A stretch of DNA of 64,000 bases from Mesodorylaimus sp. YZB2_4 (Eukaryota > Nematoda > Enoplea > Dorylaimida > Dorylaimidae), in NCBI GenBank assembly GCA_030248295.1, contig JASANH010000892.1, positions 1 through 64,000 on the forward strand, written 5' to 3'. The first letter of the stretch is position 1, and each line of letters begins with the position of its first letter. The notes under the pieces are model-generated. The model was not told the DNA's origin and made no database searches. It worked only from the letters and a program-made list of their open reading frames with translations. Below are positions 1-14,874 of this stretch, one piece after another. Both the position numbers and the translations under genes were made by a program.

Positions 1-2259
1 AAAGGACATAAGTCGGGCTGTTTGAACAAGTTATGTGGCCGCCAAGGTTGATAAGTTAGTGAACCTTCCCATTGTTTTCACGGCTAAACCCTTCTGTTCT
101 CTGCCTCTGCGTGTCAATAATCAATAAGGCGCAGCGGGCGTGATTTGATGCCTGCCTTATGAATGCCTGCCCGAATCTTGTACTTCGTCTAACATTAGCG
201 GTAGGCCAACAGTTCAAGCTGAATGGTAAAGAAAACGTTGAGCTTGCAGCAGGCATGCAATTTTTAAGTTCTAAACTACAGCACGGTACAGTATAAAAAC
301 TTTGCGGTTAGCTCAAAAGAAGTCCAAAAAAATTGCTCGAGAAGAGAATCGAACCCAAAAGGTGTACGACACATTCGTTTCTGATCCCGCCGCGTTTATC
401 ACCACAACAGCCGCGATTCTTCTCGCTTTGATAGCTGTTATTTCTACATGCGGAAGCAAGGGCCTCTCTCAGAGACAATGGTGATCATCGTGGCACTTTC
501 CATCGTGAATAATCGATTGACGTTGAGCCCTTGCAGTGAGAATATGACACTTCTGTTAGGCTACTGGAGCTTGACCTGGCTCATTTATTGGCATTTATCA
601 TTATCTGACCCACCCCTGCTTCTGATAACCTGATAGATGACCAGTGGTCGAGGTGCTCTTGAACGCATGCAAAAAAGCAGTGGAATGTGAAGTCTGTTAC
701 ACTCTCGCATGTTATCTGGCAGTTTTCTCATTACGGAATCGGCGTTCGTTCATCGCAGTCAAGTCAAGTGTAGAGGCTGATTCCCGGTTTTCGGTCCAAG
801 TAAGATTTTATTCATCTGTGCGTCTGCGCCAAGCAACCCGCGTCAGTAGATTTAGGCAAGTAACCAGTTTGGAAAAGGAAAGACAGCTCGGAGAGTTTTC
901 AAAGCCAAAAATTCCAGCCACTGGTGGACTCAAACCCTCGGTACGCGAATTTATGGAGTGTTGAATCGAACGGCGCTGCACTGCGCCACCAACACACTGG
1001 ACATCGCTGAAAGAACAGTGGTTTCACACTCACATCTTGTACCTGCTATTCTCCGCACACTAGTTGTACATGGATATGCCCTATGCTGAGAACATTATGT
1101 AAATCTTGACCGCGCTGCTCGGGCCTTCTTCAAACCCAAGTCAGCGCTCGCCCTGCGCGAAGGAAAAACAAATATGAATTCCAGAGCAAAGAGCGCAGAG
1201 ACTGAAACTGAGAGAAAACGGCTCGATGGAACAAAACGCACGCCGATTATGTCATGAGAAAACCCCCGCAAGAATTTTCATTCTAAGAGGCAAGCATGCA
1301 TCCCAGGTTTTGGGGAAAGGCGTGGAACTTGCCAAGAATAGTTCGGTAGAGAACAGGAAACCTGTCTGAGGCAACAAAAGTTGGCACTGACCATTGTCCA
1401 CTCGTATTTAGGAAATGCTCTCTTTTGTCACTCTCTGCCCATCTACAATGTTTGGCGCAAGATAGTCCATCACGTGCAAACTACATATAGCGCAGATAAG
1501 GCTAGACAATTCTGTCATTTGAGTCAATTCGTGCTTGCTGTCTCCAAAAGAAAGATTGCATTCCAGATATTCACCGTTTCCGCTCTGAGAAAGTCCCTTC
1601 CGATTAGACAGGGAAGGCCTGAAAGCGGTCACAAACCGCTTGTCTTCTGACTTCTACCCGAAGTGTAAGGTCTCTGTGGCGCAAGAGGAGGACTCTTGAC
1701 GCACAATGTCGGCAATCCAGCCGCTGTGCACGTCGGTTCGAAGCCTACCAAGCTCAGTTCTTTTTGACTTCTGAAATAATTCTTTTTTTGGTCTACCAGC
1801 ATGAACTCCCCATCGTTGATTATTGATATATTCTGTTATATTTTTCCTCTAATAGTTTAAACTTCTACTTTTTGCGCTGAGCTCCTCGTCATATAGACAT
1901 GAAGACGTGCAGTCCATATTCGTGCATACAGTTTGAAACCAGAAAAATCTCAACAACAAATTACAGGAATTAAATAAAAACAGCATTATTATGAAAGAAA
2001 CTGGCAATCGTCCCGAGTGAGACAGTTTTCCGACTTTTGGCATTGGTCAGGTGAGCGCTTACAGTAACCCCAGCCCGCACCCTCTCTGTTCACTGTTTGA
2101 ATCTTACGCTATTTGTGATAAGTGGCTAAAAACGACCCTGCCTGAGGTAATTTCTGGCACCAGAAATTCCCCGACGCATGTCCTTTAAAATCCTGCACAG
2201 CTTTCTCGCTGAGGTTAGCAGGGATCATTGCTGGAAATTTTGAGAAAAAACGCAGACAA
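1..2259. other. Left flank without recognisable gene
   Basis: Only short open frames without recognisable domains are present. I saw no ABCC first exon here, although copy A begins abruptly at its second exon 0.9 kb to the right. Confidence 0.5.
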
Positions 2260-3030
2260 GAGCGCGGTTTTGGCTGCTTCTAATGGAAATCGCAGGAAGG
2301 TATTCACTTTTTTTCCTTTTCACGATGTATCGATCCAAGTTTGTACTTGAAAATTTTTTTTCCGCATCTTTGTCATAAGGAGCATGTGGGGCGGGAAATT
2401 TAAACGTGGCGTACTTCTGGCATTTGTTGATCGTATCTTCCTATCCTTTTATTTTGACAATTTAAGGTCAAATTTTAACCAGGAAAAAACTCAATCGATA
2501 GCATTTTTTGAGTTCTATCCGTGTCTGGTCACATGATCTGTCTCGCAAGATTTTAAAAATAGATTTTTCTCAAAATTCCCGAAAGTTAGCTTGAGGTTTT
2601 TGTATGCTTGGATATCAAATGTAAAACCAAAGTAAAAAAGATGAGCCCATGCTGAAAGCTAGATGCACCGGGCATATTTAAGGCTTGTCAAAACCCGTCT
2701 CCCAGTTAGCATAAACGAACAGGAGGTCTAAAAATCGTAAATTTGGAGGGTATCTCCGTCTTTGGCGTCTAATATCTCGAGACAGGTAGGAGATAGAAAC
2801 TTTCTGCGACAAGCGTTGGGTTACGGCCAATATCGCCCAAGCACTCTAAAAAAACGTTTTTTTGTGGGGAGATCCCGTGAAAATCGAGTGTGCACAAAAA
2901 GCACAGTTCAATCACTATCACCATTCATTCTTGCATCTACTTCACACATAAAAAAGGGCGTCAAAAAATCTCACTTGGCAACCCCTGGGTCGGCCCTCAC
3001 AGAAAGCCTGTATTATAACCTCAAGCAGTA
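2260..3030 (+). repeat. Dispersed repeat, copy 1
   Basis: Much of this stretch matches 15640-16540 inside copy A in the same orientation. Shared landmarks include the phrase around 2700-2760 that ends in GTATCTCC, the words ATATCGCCCAAGCACT at about 2830, and ACAGAAAGCCTGT at the right end. No coding capacity is visible. It abuts the first surviving exon of copy A, so insertion or a repeat-mediated break could explain the missing first exon. Confidence 0.6.
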
Positions 3031-3122
3031 ATCCAGCGGAAATGCGTGGCGAATAGACTGATTTCTTGGTTCAGGTTAAAAAACTCTCTATTCGTATTAA
3101 AAGTTTGTACAAAGCGTTTCAG

Positions 3123-5131
3123 GACCTTAATTTGACGTGGTACGGTCCAAAACTGGATTTTACGCCTTGTTTAAAGATACTGCGCTTTTGTGGATTCCGA
3201 CAATCGTATTCTTGGTTTTGGTCCCCTTTGATTTGTTGGAGCTTTATCGAAACCGAGGATATCCCTCGAAAAGTGGCGTTGGGAAGATTCAATTGGTAAG
3301 TGTGGGAGGGGATCGGGCAAGGGTGGGGCTGTCAGTGAGAGTGCAAGTGGTGACTGCTACTCCCACAGAATTTATCTAAATCACCCACATCTCTTCTGAT
3401 CTATCGATCACACTGATCACACTGATCACTGACCACTGATGGTCGGTCGATATTGATCAGTGCTAGCAATATCGATCACGCTGATCGTCAGTACATGTCG
3501 ACTAATATTGCTGATTGATGACAGTGTATATTCTTGATCCCAACAGTCTGCAATTACCTGGATCGATCACACTGATTAACCAGATTGGTATTTGTCAGTG
3601 GGTTAATTATCAGTGTGCTCGATCAGTGATTTCTGATCAATATTGACGATCGATGACACTGTACTGCTCTTGCCTCAATGTGCAATCACCTAGATTTGAC
3701 ACGCTTACCCTCATCATTCGATCATACTGATTGGTAAAATCGATCTGCAATCGCCTAGTGATTGCAGTTCGATATTGATCAGTGGGATCAATATCAATGC
3801 GCGTGCTTGACCAGTGATCACCGATCAATATCGACGATCGATGCCATACTGTACTTGCTTCAATTTATAATCAGTCAAGATTAACTACTGATCAGTGGTA
3901 AGTAATCAAATACGGATTAGATCAGTTTATCACTGAGCAGTTATCAATCATACTGATCGGAAATCGAAAACTGGTTGAATACTGATCAGTAATCACTGAT
4001 CGATCGCGATGATAAAAACTCTTCTCTGTACATACTCATCCATCACCCATGGTTGCAGGGTGTCCTCATTATAACCAAGATGACCAGTGAGATCATGCTG
4101 ATGGATACTGATCAGTAGAATAAATTTCAGTCAGTCAGAATGATCGATGGCACTACTTTCCCCAGTGTGCAATCACCTAGATCGATCACGCTGATCGATT
4201 AAATCGATTTTGATCGCTAAGATCAATATTATTGAGCATAATCTATCACCGTGATTGATCAATATCGACGATCGATAACACTGCTATTCACTTGCCTCAA
4301 CAAGCACCCATGGTTGCAGGGTGTCCTCATTCTGACCACGATCGTATTCCTGGCCACCATTATCGTCAACGCGACCCTCTGGCGCCTCGGCCAAATTGTG
4401 TGGTTCTGGTGGGGCTTCGGGTCGTACACTCTCCATGCGATCACCTTGGTGAGCCAGTGGGGGCCAATGTTTCTGCGAGAGAAGTCTCATCTTTCATTTC
4501 AGTTGGCCATAATCGAGCTCAGCAGGCGTCAAATTCGAGCAGGTCAGACGGGATCAGCATCGATTTGGTTGTTCTTCTTTTCATCTGTCGTCTGTGACTC
4601 GATCGAATTTTGGCGAGCATGTTGGAGAACGCATCCGATGGGGTCAGCTGAGTGTGGTTTGTGCGGGTGCAATTCTGAAAGTTGCTCATTTTCAGCCTCA
4701 GCCAGCGAGTTCAGTTTGGAAGGGGCTGTTTATCACTCACTTCATTCTGACCCTCATCGCCCTGCTGGCATTCTCGTTCTCCTCAGTTCCAGTCCCATCC
4801 CTGATCGATAATGGAGATCAGGTCAGTGCCCACACTAATTTGGTAACTTGCCAGCTAGACTGCAACTTTCGTGTTTCAGGTGCTATTTCCTGAAGATTTC
4901 TGCTCGTTCCCGAACAATTTTGCATTTGGATGGGTCCTTCCGTAAGTCCATCTTATTTCCTTGCTTTTGTCATTTTCAAAATTCTTTTAGGACAATGCTG
5001 CGAGGATACAAGAGGGATTTGGAAATTAAGGATTTGTGGGCCATGCATCCACGCGAGAAATCGTCATATTTGATTCCATATTTTGAGAAAATATTCAAAA
5101 AAGAATTTGCACCAGTTGTCGAGTCGAAAAG
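3123..5131 (+). pseudogene. Copy A exons 2-7 (TMD0 and L0)
   Basis: Exons are 3123-3295, 4320-4448, 4503-4642, 4696-4821, 4880-4941 and 4991-5131. Exon 2 starts with DLNLTWYGPK, the MRP-type N-terminal TMD0 signature. It is 173 nt against 174 in copy B, a single base lost near 3170 that throws ALLWIPTIVF into another frame. Exon 4 is 140 nt against 138, with two extra bases near 4600-4610. Exons 3, 5, 6 and 7 match copy B in length. Exon 7 encodes RGYKRDLEIKDLW and FAPVVESKR, the lasso/L0 region before TMD1. Confidence 0.85.
3380..4290. repeat. GATCA-rich degenerate repeat in intron 2
   Basis: The intron is saturated with GATCGATCA, CTGATCA and TTGATCAGTG words in both orientations. The matching intron of copy B (52620-53080) has the same composition but is about half as long. 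Near 4040-4085 there is a decayed duplicate of the intron 2/exon 3 boundary (CCCATGGTTGCAGGGTGTCC), the real boundary being at 4320. Confidence 0.8.
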
Positions 5132-5224
5132 GTGAGTGTGGTCTGGGGTCTACAGCTGTCCTCTGCGGCTGTATTTCATACACCTGGAGCAAGAATGTGC
5201 CATTTCTGATTCGCTTCTCGTTCA

Positions 5225-5480
5225 GTAGAGCAACAGTCTTGATGGTCCGTGAAAGGTAAACTTTTGTTTCAGGTAGTTTGTGATGGGTGAACAATGGTTT
5301 CATGTAGTTTGTGATGGGTAAACTTTGGTTTCAGGCAGTTCATAAAAGGTGAACTATGGTTTCAGGTAGTTCATGATAGGTAAACAATGGTTTAAGGTAG
5401 TTTGTGATGGGTAAACTTTGGTTTCAGGTAGTGCATGATAGGTAAACTATGGATTCAGGTAGTTTGTGATGGGTAAAATA
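5225..5480 (+). repeat. 31-bp minisatellite in intron 7 of copy A
   Basis: About eight degenerate units contain the words GGTTTCAGGTAGTT and GATGGGTAAAC. The same unit in reverse orientation fills intron 7 of copy B (50905-51700). Confidence 0.8.
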
Positions 5481-5849
5481 TAGAGTACATATCATAAAGT
5501 AAACTTCCTCTAAAATACCAATTACAATATACCCGTCTACCAGAAGGGCAGCTGAATCTTTTGATTTAAACTGAAAATTGCTGTTTAAATTGACAGAACC
5601 AACAAACTGCGTGAAATATAGTTTCAGATACAAGGCTCGGTTAACCAGGTCTAATTACAAAGATGTAAAATGCCTCTGCGAAAGGGTTTGCATAGCGAAG
5701 CCAAAGGTGAACTGGTCACTCCCTCAGTGATATGGTGCCAGACGTATGACAACGTTCAGGATGACCAATAAGTTCTCAGCTTGCATATTGACTAAAAGAA
5801 GCTTGCTAGGATTAAAATCACGCTCTCATAATCTTAAATCTCTTTTTTA

Positions 5850-6920
5850 CCCCTCATCCCCTGGGGGGGGGACCACGGGCCCCCCCCTTTTATTTTTTTG
5901 GGGTCTCCAGGGGAAGTTTTGGGGTTTTAATATTGTGTCTTTTACTTGTTTGAGAATTTTTTTTTTTTTTATAAAAAAACATATTATTTCTTTTTTTTTG
6001 ATGATGACTCAGACGAAATTTATTGTGTTTTTTTTTTTTTTTTACCCCCAGCAGGCCGTCTTTTATAATTGTTGGGTATCCCAAACCCCTACTAAAACTA
6101 TTTTTTTTGTGGGCCCGCCCCGGCCGGCCGGCCCGGGGGGGGGGGGGGAAAATCTCTCCCCCCCCGGCCAAAAAAAACCCCCCCCCTCTTTTTCCCCGCC
6201 GGTTGGTCGGCTCCCTTCCTTCCCCCCCCTTTATCTACCCCTCCCTCCCCGCGGTATCTTCTTCAGTGTAGGGTTAATCCTCCTGTTACAGCTTGACCTT
6301 TAAAAAATCCTTCTGGTTGCCCGGGCCGCTTTTCCCTCCCCCCCCTTTTTTTTCTTCCCTTTTTTTTTTATATAAATTTTATTTTTTTTTTCACATTTCT
6401 GAATTTTTAGATGCTTATCAATAACGTCTATTATTCATAGCCGTTCATATCTTCCCAGAAAACGATGCTTTGTTTCATAGTGCGCGGTAAAACACTTTTA
6501 AAGCATTGTTTTTTCTTCCGACATAATACTCCGAAGGATTCACACCACAGAGCACAGAGGGCTGGGGGGGGGAACAGCCCCCCGGCCATTACCCCCCCCC
6601 CCCTTCCAAACCAAACCCAACCTTAGTGCTAACCAGTTAATTCGGCACTAAATTAAAATTCACCGCAAGTTTAAATTCCCCGGCGCGAAGGAGGGGATGG
6701 AAAAAAAAGTATGGTCCAAAAACTACTACAAGAGGGAAGAAAGCACCCCAAAAAAAAAAAAAAATAAACCACACCAAATCCCCCAGAATAACCGTTCCCC
6801 TCCTTCCCCTCTCCACACTCCCCTCTCCCCGTCACCGAAACCCTTCGGGTTGATGTCTCTGCCCTCCTTCGAAGAAAAGGCCTACTGAAGGGTTTTTGAG
6901 ACCACCCGCTCCCCGCGGTA
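5850..6920. other. Homopolymer-rich stretch replacing exon 8
   Basis: Long runs of G, C, T and A alternate here in a way not seen elsewhere in the window. The 18-base word CCGCGGTATCTTCTTCAG occurs at about 6250 and again at about 6913, bracketing much of the stretch. Copy B has exon 8 (180 nt) at the matching place. The look is of an uncorrected long-read or gap-filled region, so absence of exon 8 from the real chromosome is not proven. Confidence 0.6.
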
Positions 6921-6930
6921 TCTTCTTCAG

Positions 6931-8692
6931 TTATTATCAAAATCTTTCGCCTCCAACATTCACTCTGAACCGAGCTGGCACGGATATTTCTACGCGTCGA
7001 TAATGACTGGCTCCTTATTTATTCGAGGTTTTGTGAAACAGAATGCCTGGTTTCGAATGGTTCGACTGGGCAGGAATATTAACTCGGTCTTGATTGGATA
7101 TATTTACAGGAAGGTAAAGACAGATTTTTTCCAGTGTCCCCAAGATATTTGGCGGAGAGTATTGGTAAGTTGGAGGGGGGGGGGTGGGGATTGGAAAATC
7201 TTGCCACTGACGATGAGTCTCCTAACATCGAATATCAAGCGCTTAGCACGAGGCTATGACTAATAAAGGCCTAATCATACGCAGTCGGTCGCACCCCTGC
7301 CACACAGCAGGCGTGTGTGCGCTGATTCGCAGAGTTGCCACTTTCTTGCCATTTTTCTCGATATTTTTAGCAATAACATAGGCTGATGTCAGCGACAATC
7401 TTGTAGAGAAAACTATGTTCTATCAAGCATATATAGTTTCGGGGCTTAAGTTTTCTCTTTCAGTTTTTATCAAAGATTTTGCGTGATTTTTTTGCGATCC
7501 AAATCAAAAAAATTTGGTTTAGAGCTAATAAGAGCACAACAAAGACAACCAGTGGATAAAGCATACTTTTCTCTGCAAAACTTTCGGTTACATAAATTCT
7601 CGCTATCGCTAAGTTTCGAGAAAAAAATGGCTAAAAGCGGCGGAGTCGCAAAAACGCATTTCGACAGGCGTGTGTGCACCCGACCATACTTCGGCCCAGA
7701 GTTTTTGTGATAGTGTGACCTTGGTACTTGGTTGATCATGACAAATGGGAGAGAGTAATCGGTTTCCCCTGGCTTGGAGACCTCCACCCCTCGTCTTAAG
7801 TTTCCAGTCGCAAAGTATAGCCGCAAGACTTGTCTGCCGCAGAATGATCGTGGCTTTTTTTCAATCTGCCGCACTCTCTTCTGCGCCTGCCACGTTTGGT
7901 TACAAAAGCGCTGGAGTCTGGCTTGCTGACGTGCTTGAAACCACACTAGTTCCTCTCATATTTTATGCAGGTCAGCATCCATGAGTCTTACTTGTAAAAA
8001 GACAGGATCTTTAAAGGATCTCCAAAAATGCTCTCCTGTGGAGAGAAAAAAATATTCTAGACTACGTCCACTAATTTTTGAAGGCATTGGGACTCACGTC
8101 AGAAGCGAGGAAGGCCAATACAGTGGGCGAGATTGTCAATTTGATGTCGGTCGATGCTTCACGATTTTTGGATTTTGCTATCGACATGCACAACCTATGG
8201 TCGGCGCCATTGCAAGTAAGTGGCAGATTTTTCGATTACTTTCTACTTCTTGCACCCATGTTTTTCAGTTCGTCATTGGTTTTTACATCGCTTATCGTCA
8301 AGTGGGGCACGCCATCTGGGCGGGGGCTTGCTAAATTGTGTTCCTGTCCGTCGTCAACGCACTGGTCAGCCGACACTACGAACGATTGCAGGTAAGTGGT
8401 GATGTTCTGGCAATCGATACTCTGCACTGAGTCGTCAGTTGGCAGCGTCACCCGGCAGGATGATGTTTCAGCCATACACCAGGCCGGAAAACTTGGTTGG
8501 CGTGACATATTTCACTACCACCCTGGGCCCCTACAACCCGTTAATGATAGGGGCCATGTCGTATTGCACTGGCAATGAGTGCCCGCCAGGGGACATACAG
8601 TATGTGTAATGTGTTTGACTTTTGAGGAAGAACAAATGCTATTGAAGGACGAACGTGTCGAAATGCTGACGGAAGTGTTGAATGGCATCAAA
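6931..8692 (+). pseudogene. Copy A exons 9-12 (start of TMD1)
   Basis: Exons are about 6931-7113, 8084-8215, 8269-8391 and 8627-8692. Exon 10 encodes TVGEIVNLMSVDASRF, the invariant TMD1 loop of ABCC proteins. Exon 11 ends AIWAGAC and then TAA (8332-8334), where copy B has AIWVGAGYIVF; two base changes (GGCTAC to TGCTAA) make the stop. Exon 12 encodes LLKDERVEMLTEVLNGIK but is followed by AT instead of the donor GT. The left boundary of exon 9 is not in phase with any upstream exon. Confidence 0.83.
7114..8083. repeat. Expanded intron 9 with inserted repeat
   Basis: Copy B has only 59 nt here against 970 nt in copy A. The part 7745-7950 resembles 44510-44690 in copy B intron 24 and, inverted, 14240-14400 in copy A, with shared words GAGAGAGTAATCG, CCGCAAGACT and TTGGTTACA. 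The word CAGGCGTGTGTGC occurs at about 7310 and 7667. No coding sequence is seen. Confidence 0.55.
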
Positions 8693-8697
8693 ATAGG

Positions 8698-10345
8698 GTG
8701 TTTGAGGATGTCTCCAGGACCCCACTGGAGGATGTGTCCAGGACCCCAGTTGAGGATGTGTCCAGGACCCCAGTTGAGGATGTGTCCAGGACCCCACTGG
8801 AGGATGTGTCCAGAACCCCACTTGAGGATGTGTCCAGGACCCTACTTGAGGATGTGTCCAGGACCCTACTTGAGGATGTGTCTAGGACCCCACTGGAGGA
8901 TGTGTCCAGGACCCCACTGGAGGATGTGTCCAGGACCCCAGTTGAGGATGTGTCCAGGACCCTACTGGAGGATGTGTCCAGGACCCTACTTGAGGATGTG
9001 TCTGGGACCCGACTAGAGGATGTGTCCAGGACCCAACTGGAGGATGTGTCCAGGACCCCACTGGAGGATGTGTCCAGGACCCTACTTGAGGATGTGTCTG
9101 GGACCCGACTAGAGGATGTGTCCAGGACCCCACTGGAGGATGTGTCCAGGACCCCACTGGAGGATGTGTCCAGGACCCCACTTGAGGATGTGTCCAGGAC
9201 TCCACTGGAGGATGTGTCCAGGACCCCACTTGAGGATGTGTCCAGGACCCCAGTTGAGGATGTGTCCAGGACCCTACTTAAGGATGTGTCCAGGACCCTA
9301 CTTGAGGATGTGTCCAAGACCCCAGTTGAGGATGTGTCCAGGACCCCACTGGAGGATGTGTCCAGGACCCCACTGGAGGATGTGTCCAGGACCCCAGTTG
9401 AGGATGTGTCCAGGACCCTACTGGAGGATGTGTCCAGGACCCTACTTGAGGATGTGTCTGGGACCCGACTAGAGGATGTGTCCAGGACCCCACTGGAGGA
9501 TGTGTCCAGGACCCCACTGGAGGATGTGTCCAGGACCCTACTTGAGGATGTGTCTGGGACCCGACTAGAGGATGTGTCCAGGACCCCACTGGAGGATGTG
9601 TCCAGGACCCCACTGGAGGATGTGTCCAGGACCCCACTTGAGGATGTGTCCAGGACCCCACTTGAGGATGTGTCCAGGACCCCACTGGAGGATGTGTCCA
9701 GGACCCCACTTGAGGATGTGTCCAGGACTCCACTGGAGGATGTGTCCAGGACCCCACTTGAGGATGTGTCCAGGACCCCACTGGAGGATGTGTCCAGGAC
9801 CCTACTTGAGGATGTGTCAGGGACCCGACTAGAGGATGTGTCCAGGACCCCACTGGAGGATGTGTCCAGGACCCCACTTGAGGATGTGTCCAGGACTCCA
9901 CTGGAGGATGTGTCCAGGACCCCACTTGAGGATGTGTCCAGGACCCCACTTGAGGATGTGTCCAGGACCCTACTTAAGGATGTGTCCAGGACCCTACTTG
10001 AGGATGTGTCCAGGACCCCAGTTGAGGATGTGTCCAGGACCCCAGTTGAGGATGTGTCCAGGACCCCACTTGAGGATGTGTCCAGGACCCCACTTGAGGA
10101 TGTGTCCAGGACCCTACTTAAGGATGTGTCCAGGACCCTACTTGAGGATGTGTCCGAGACCCCAGTTGAGGATGTGTCTAGGACCCCACTTGAGGATGTG
10201 TCCAGGACCCCACTTGAGGATGTGTCCAGGACCCTACTTAAGGATGTGTCCAGAACCCTACTTGAGGATGTGTCCGAGACCCCAGTTGAGGATGTGTCTA
10301 GGACCCCACTGGGGGATGTGTCCAGGACCCTACTTAAGGATGTCG
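8698..10345 (+). repeat. 24-bp minisatellite in intron 12 of copy A
   Basis: About 68 units of 24 bp, consensus GAGGATGTGTCCAGGACCCC plus a four-base variable end (ACTG, ACTT, AGTT, TACTT or GACTA forms). Because 24 is divisible by three and the unit lacks stops in several frames, long artificial open frames arise on both strands, the longest 595 codons (8698-10485, octapeptide EDVSRTPL). It sits between exons 12 and 13 and is an intron, not a protein gene. Copy B carries the same unit, inverted and shorter, at 48535-48970. Confidence 0.93.
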
Positions 10346-10375
10346 CAAGACCAAGCTTACAACAGCTCGTTTCAG

Positions 10376-12531
<2,156 letters not shown>

Positions 12532-13637
12532 GTGAGTTGCACCAGATCCTGTTACGAATGGGGGGGGGGCAGTGAGACGCCGGATCAGGCCGGGTTCAAC
12601 CCGTCAGGCCCAAATGCCCCTGACTTGAAATTTTGGGTCAAGTTGACCCGAATTCCTTATAAGCCAAACTTCTTTGTGCAGCCAGCATGTTGACTTTGGT
12701 GAGTCTTCAAGCGACCATGGTCTCTCCGCTAGTCTTCAGCAAGATTTGAACCAATGCTTATAAATAAAGATATCTTGCATAAGTTTTAGGGTCAGAGACA
12801 GGATACACTGTTTTAAAAAAGAAATACAACAATGTACCTATAATAATATATTAACCCACGGTGGAGTATGCATCCAGTCTTCACGAAAAGTACTGCTTGC
12901 GAAATCATATTGTGCTGGAAACTGTCAGAACCTTCACTGCTGATAGAGGAATATCAGGGCCTACGACTTTTGAACACAGTTAAAACTGTTTTGCGATGGC
13001 AACATGAATTGTGACCAAGGAAATTATTATTGGCGCAGATTTGGTTTTTGCGCACACACGATATACCAGGCTCCTCCAGGCAGGTTCACCCACGAAATTA
13101 TTTGTCATACCAAGGAATCATATGTGCTTGTAAAAATCCTCCTACGACCTGCTAAAAATTTTCAATTCCTTCTCAGACAATGGCTATTTCACCCATTCAT
13201 CAGTGTTGCCAAGAACTGCTCATGAAAACTTACTTAGGTATGAATCCAACCAGAAATTACTCAGGAATTTTGCTCATTGTCACATCTGACAATTTCTTGA
13301 CATTCTCGGAAGTTACGCAGAATGAAAACGTGAAAATGCAAGGCATGCATGGAACAAAGTCTGCAAATCCTGTTGTTGAACAGATACTCAAAAGCTTCTG
13401 TAACTGCTGACAGTAGTAACTTGTACAATCTGTGCTTTTTGCACCTTTTGACACGATCTATCGAACCAGACCCGATTTCGACCCGACCCGAAAGTGCGCA
13501 ACCTGATCCAGGATGTAGGGGTAGTGGCACTATAATATATGCACATTCGTCCCGTATGTAGTTCACACCATGCTCGTTCTAGCGTCAGGTACTGAGGCAG
13601 GACCCTTTTGAGATGCTCAGCGGTCACTTTCTTTCAG
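12532..13637. other. Expanded intron 22 of copy A
   Basis: This intron is 1106 nt; the copy B equivalent is 53 nt and shares only the donor side and the last 24 nt (AGCGGTCACTTTCTTTCAG). The insert lies between about 12545 and 13612 and has GGGTC/GACCC-rich patches at both sides (12590-12650, 13465-13510). No coding region is recognised. Confidence 0.55.
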
Positions 13638-14874
13638 GTGACTTGGGGCGTCTACTGGACGTACATCAAGGCGGCTGGCAGCGGCTTGTTCCTCTACGCT
13701 GCTTTCGTGGTGGCATCGCTCGTGTTTAAAATGCTGGGCAACATTTGGTTGCAGACGTGGAGCGACAACGCGCAGCAGGTCAGGGAGAACAGGACCACAG
13801 AGGCCATACCGACTGAGAAGGGGCTGACCTACTTGGGGCTGTGCGGCCTGGGACAAAGTGAGTGTTGGTTGGAGAGGCTGGTCGGAAGGAGCGACTGACT
13901 GTCTACTCTCAGTGATATTCACGCTGCTGCTGGGAGTGGCCTTCGCCATGTTCCAAGTGAAAGCTGCCAGGCTGATTCACAACAAGCTGTTGGACGCTGT
14001 TCTCAGAGCTGCGATGGCATTCTTCGATACAACGCCAACTGGGAGGTGAGTAGGCACTGCTGGGTGGCTGGGGTGGGCCTGATGAGGAGCTCACAGTCGA
14101 AGGTGTCTGACTTAAAGGTAACTGTGGGAGATCGAGGCTGTGACCCCTGTTTCGATACTCGAGGGGGGGGGGGGATTACAGAGATTGTGCGATGGATTAG
14201 TCCACAGCTGGGTGCGGTAACTTTTTGCAGTGTAACCAAGCCTGGCGGGCGTAGGAAGGAGGTTGCTGACTGAAGTCAGTTAGACAAAAACAGGAGAAGT
14301 CTTGCGACTATTATACCAGAAACATCAACCTGACGGGTTGACGTTCCCCAGCCACGAGGGATCGATTACTCTCTCACTCGCCATGGCCTACCAGGTTTGC
14401 AGCAGTCCAAAAATGAGTGTGCTCACTCCTTTTCCAATGCAGGATCCTGAATCGTTGTGGCAAGGACGTGAACGTGATCGACAATGACGTGCCCGGGTCG
14501 TTGGACCAGTACTCGCACTTTGTCTTCGCACTCATGTACTCCATCGTCGGCCTGTTCATCTACGTTCCACTCTTCGGGGCTGTTCTCTTGCCGGCAGCAC
14601 TGGTCTACATCCTCGTGCAGGTATGTCCGGGGTCAGTGGTGCCCCCTGGGTGCTCAGGGCAGTGATTGCAGAGAATCCACATCCGCGCCGCCAGACGAGT
14701 CAGACGATTGGAAGCTGTCACGTCGTCGCCCATTCACTCTCATTTTCAAGAAACCTTGCAAGGCGTGTCGTCGATCAGAGCAGCGTTTGGGGAAACTGAA
14801 CGATTTTCTGAATTATCTGATCATTTGGTGGATGTGAAATTCTCAGCAAAACTTGCTCGAACTCTGTTTAACAG
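13638..14874 (+). pseudogene. Copy A exons 23-26 (first half of TMD2)
   Basis: Exons are 13638-13857, 13913-14045, 14443-14620 and 14672-14874. They encode VTWGVYWTYIKAAGSG, the first TMD2 helix, then AMAFFDTTPTGRILNRCGKD, the conserved coupling region, and VSSIRAAFGETERF. The last exon has one extra Ala codon compared with copy B. All frames are open. Confidence 0.86.

Noticed and set aside
5746..6303. 185-codon ORF in the homopolymer region
   Set aside because: It is made of poly-G/C/T runs and has no sensible protein composition.
12570..13515. A fourth hAT-like element in copy A intron 22
   Set aside because: Both sides have GGATCAGG-like and GGGTC/GACCC words, and the intron is an insertion relative to B, but no matching 8-bp target duplication could be found.
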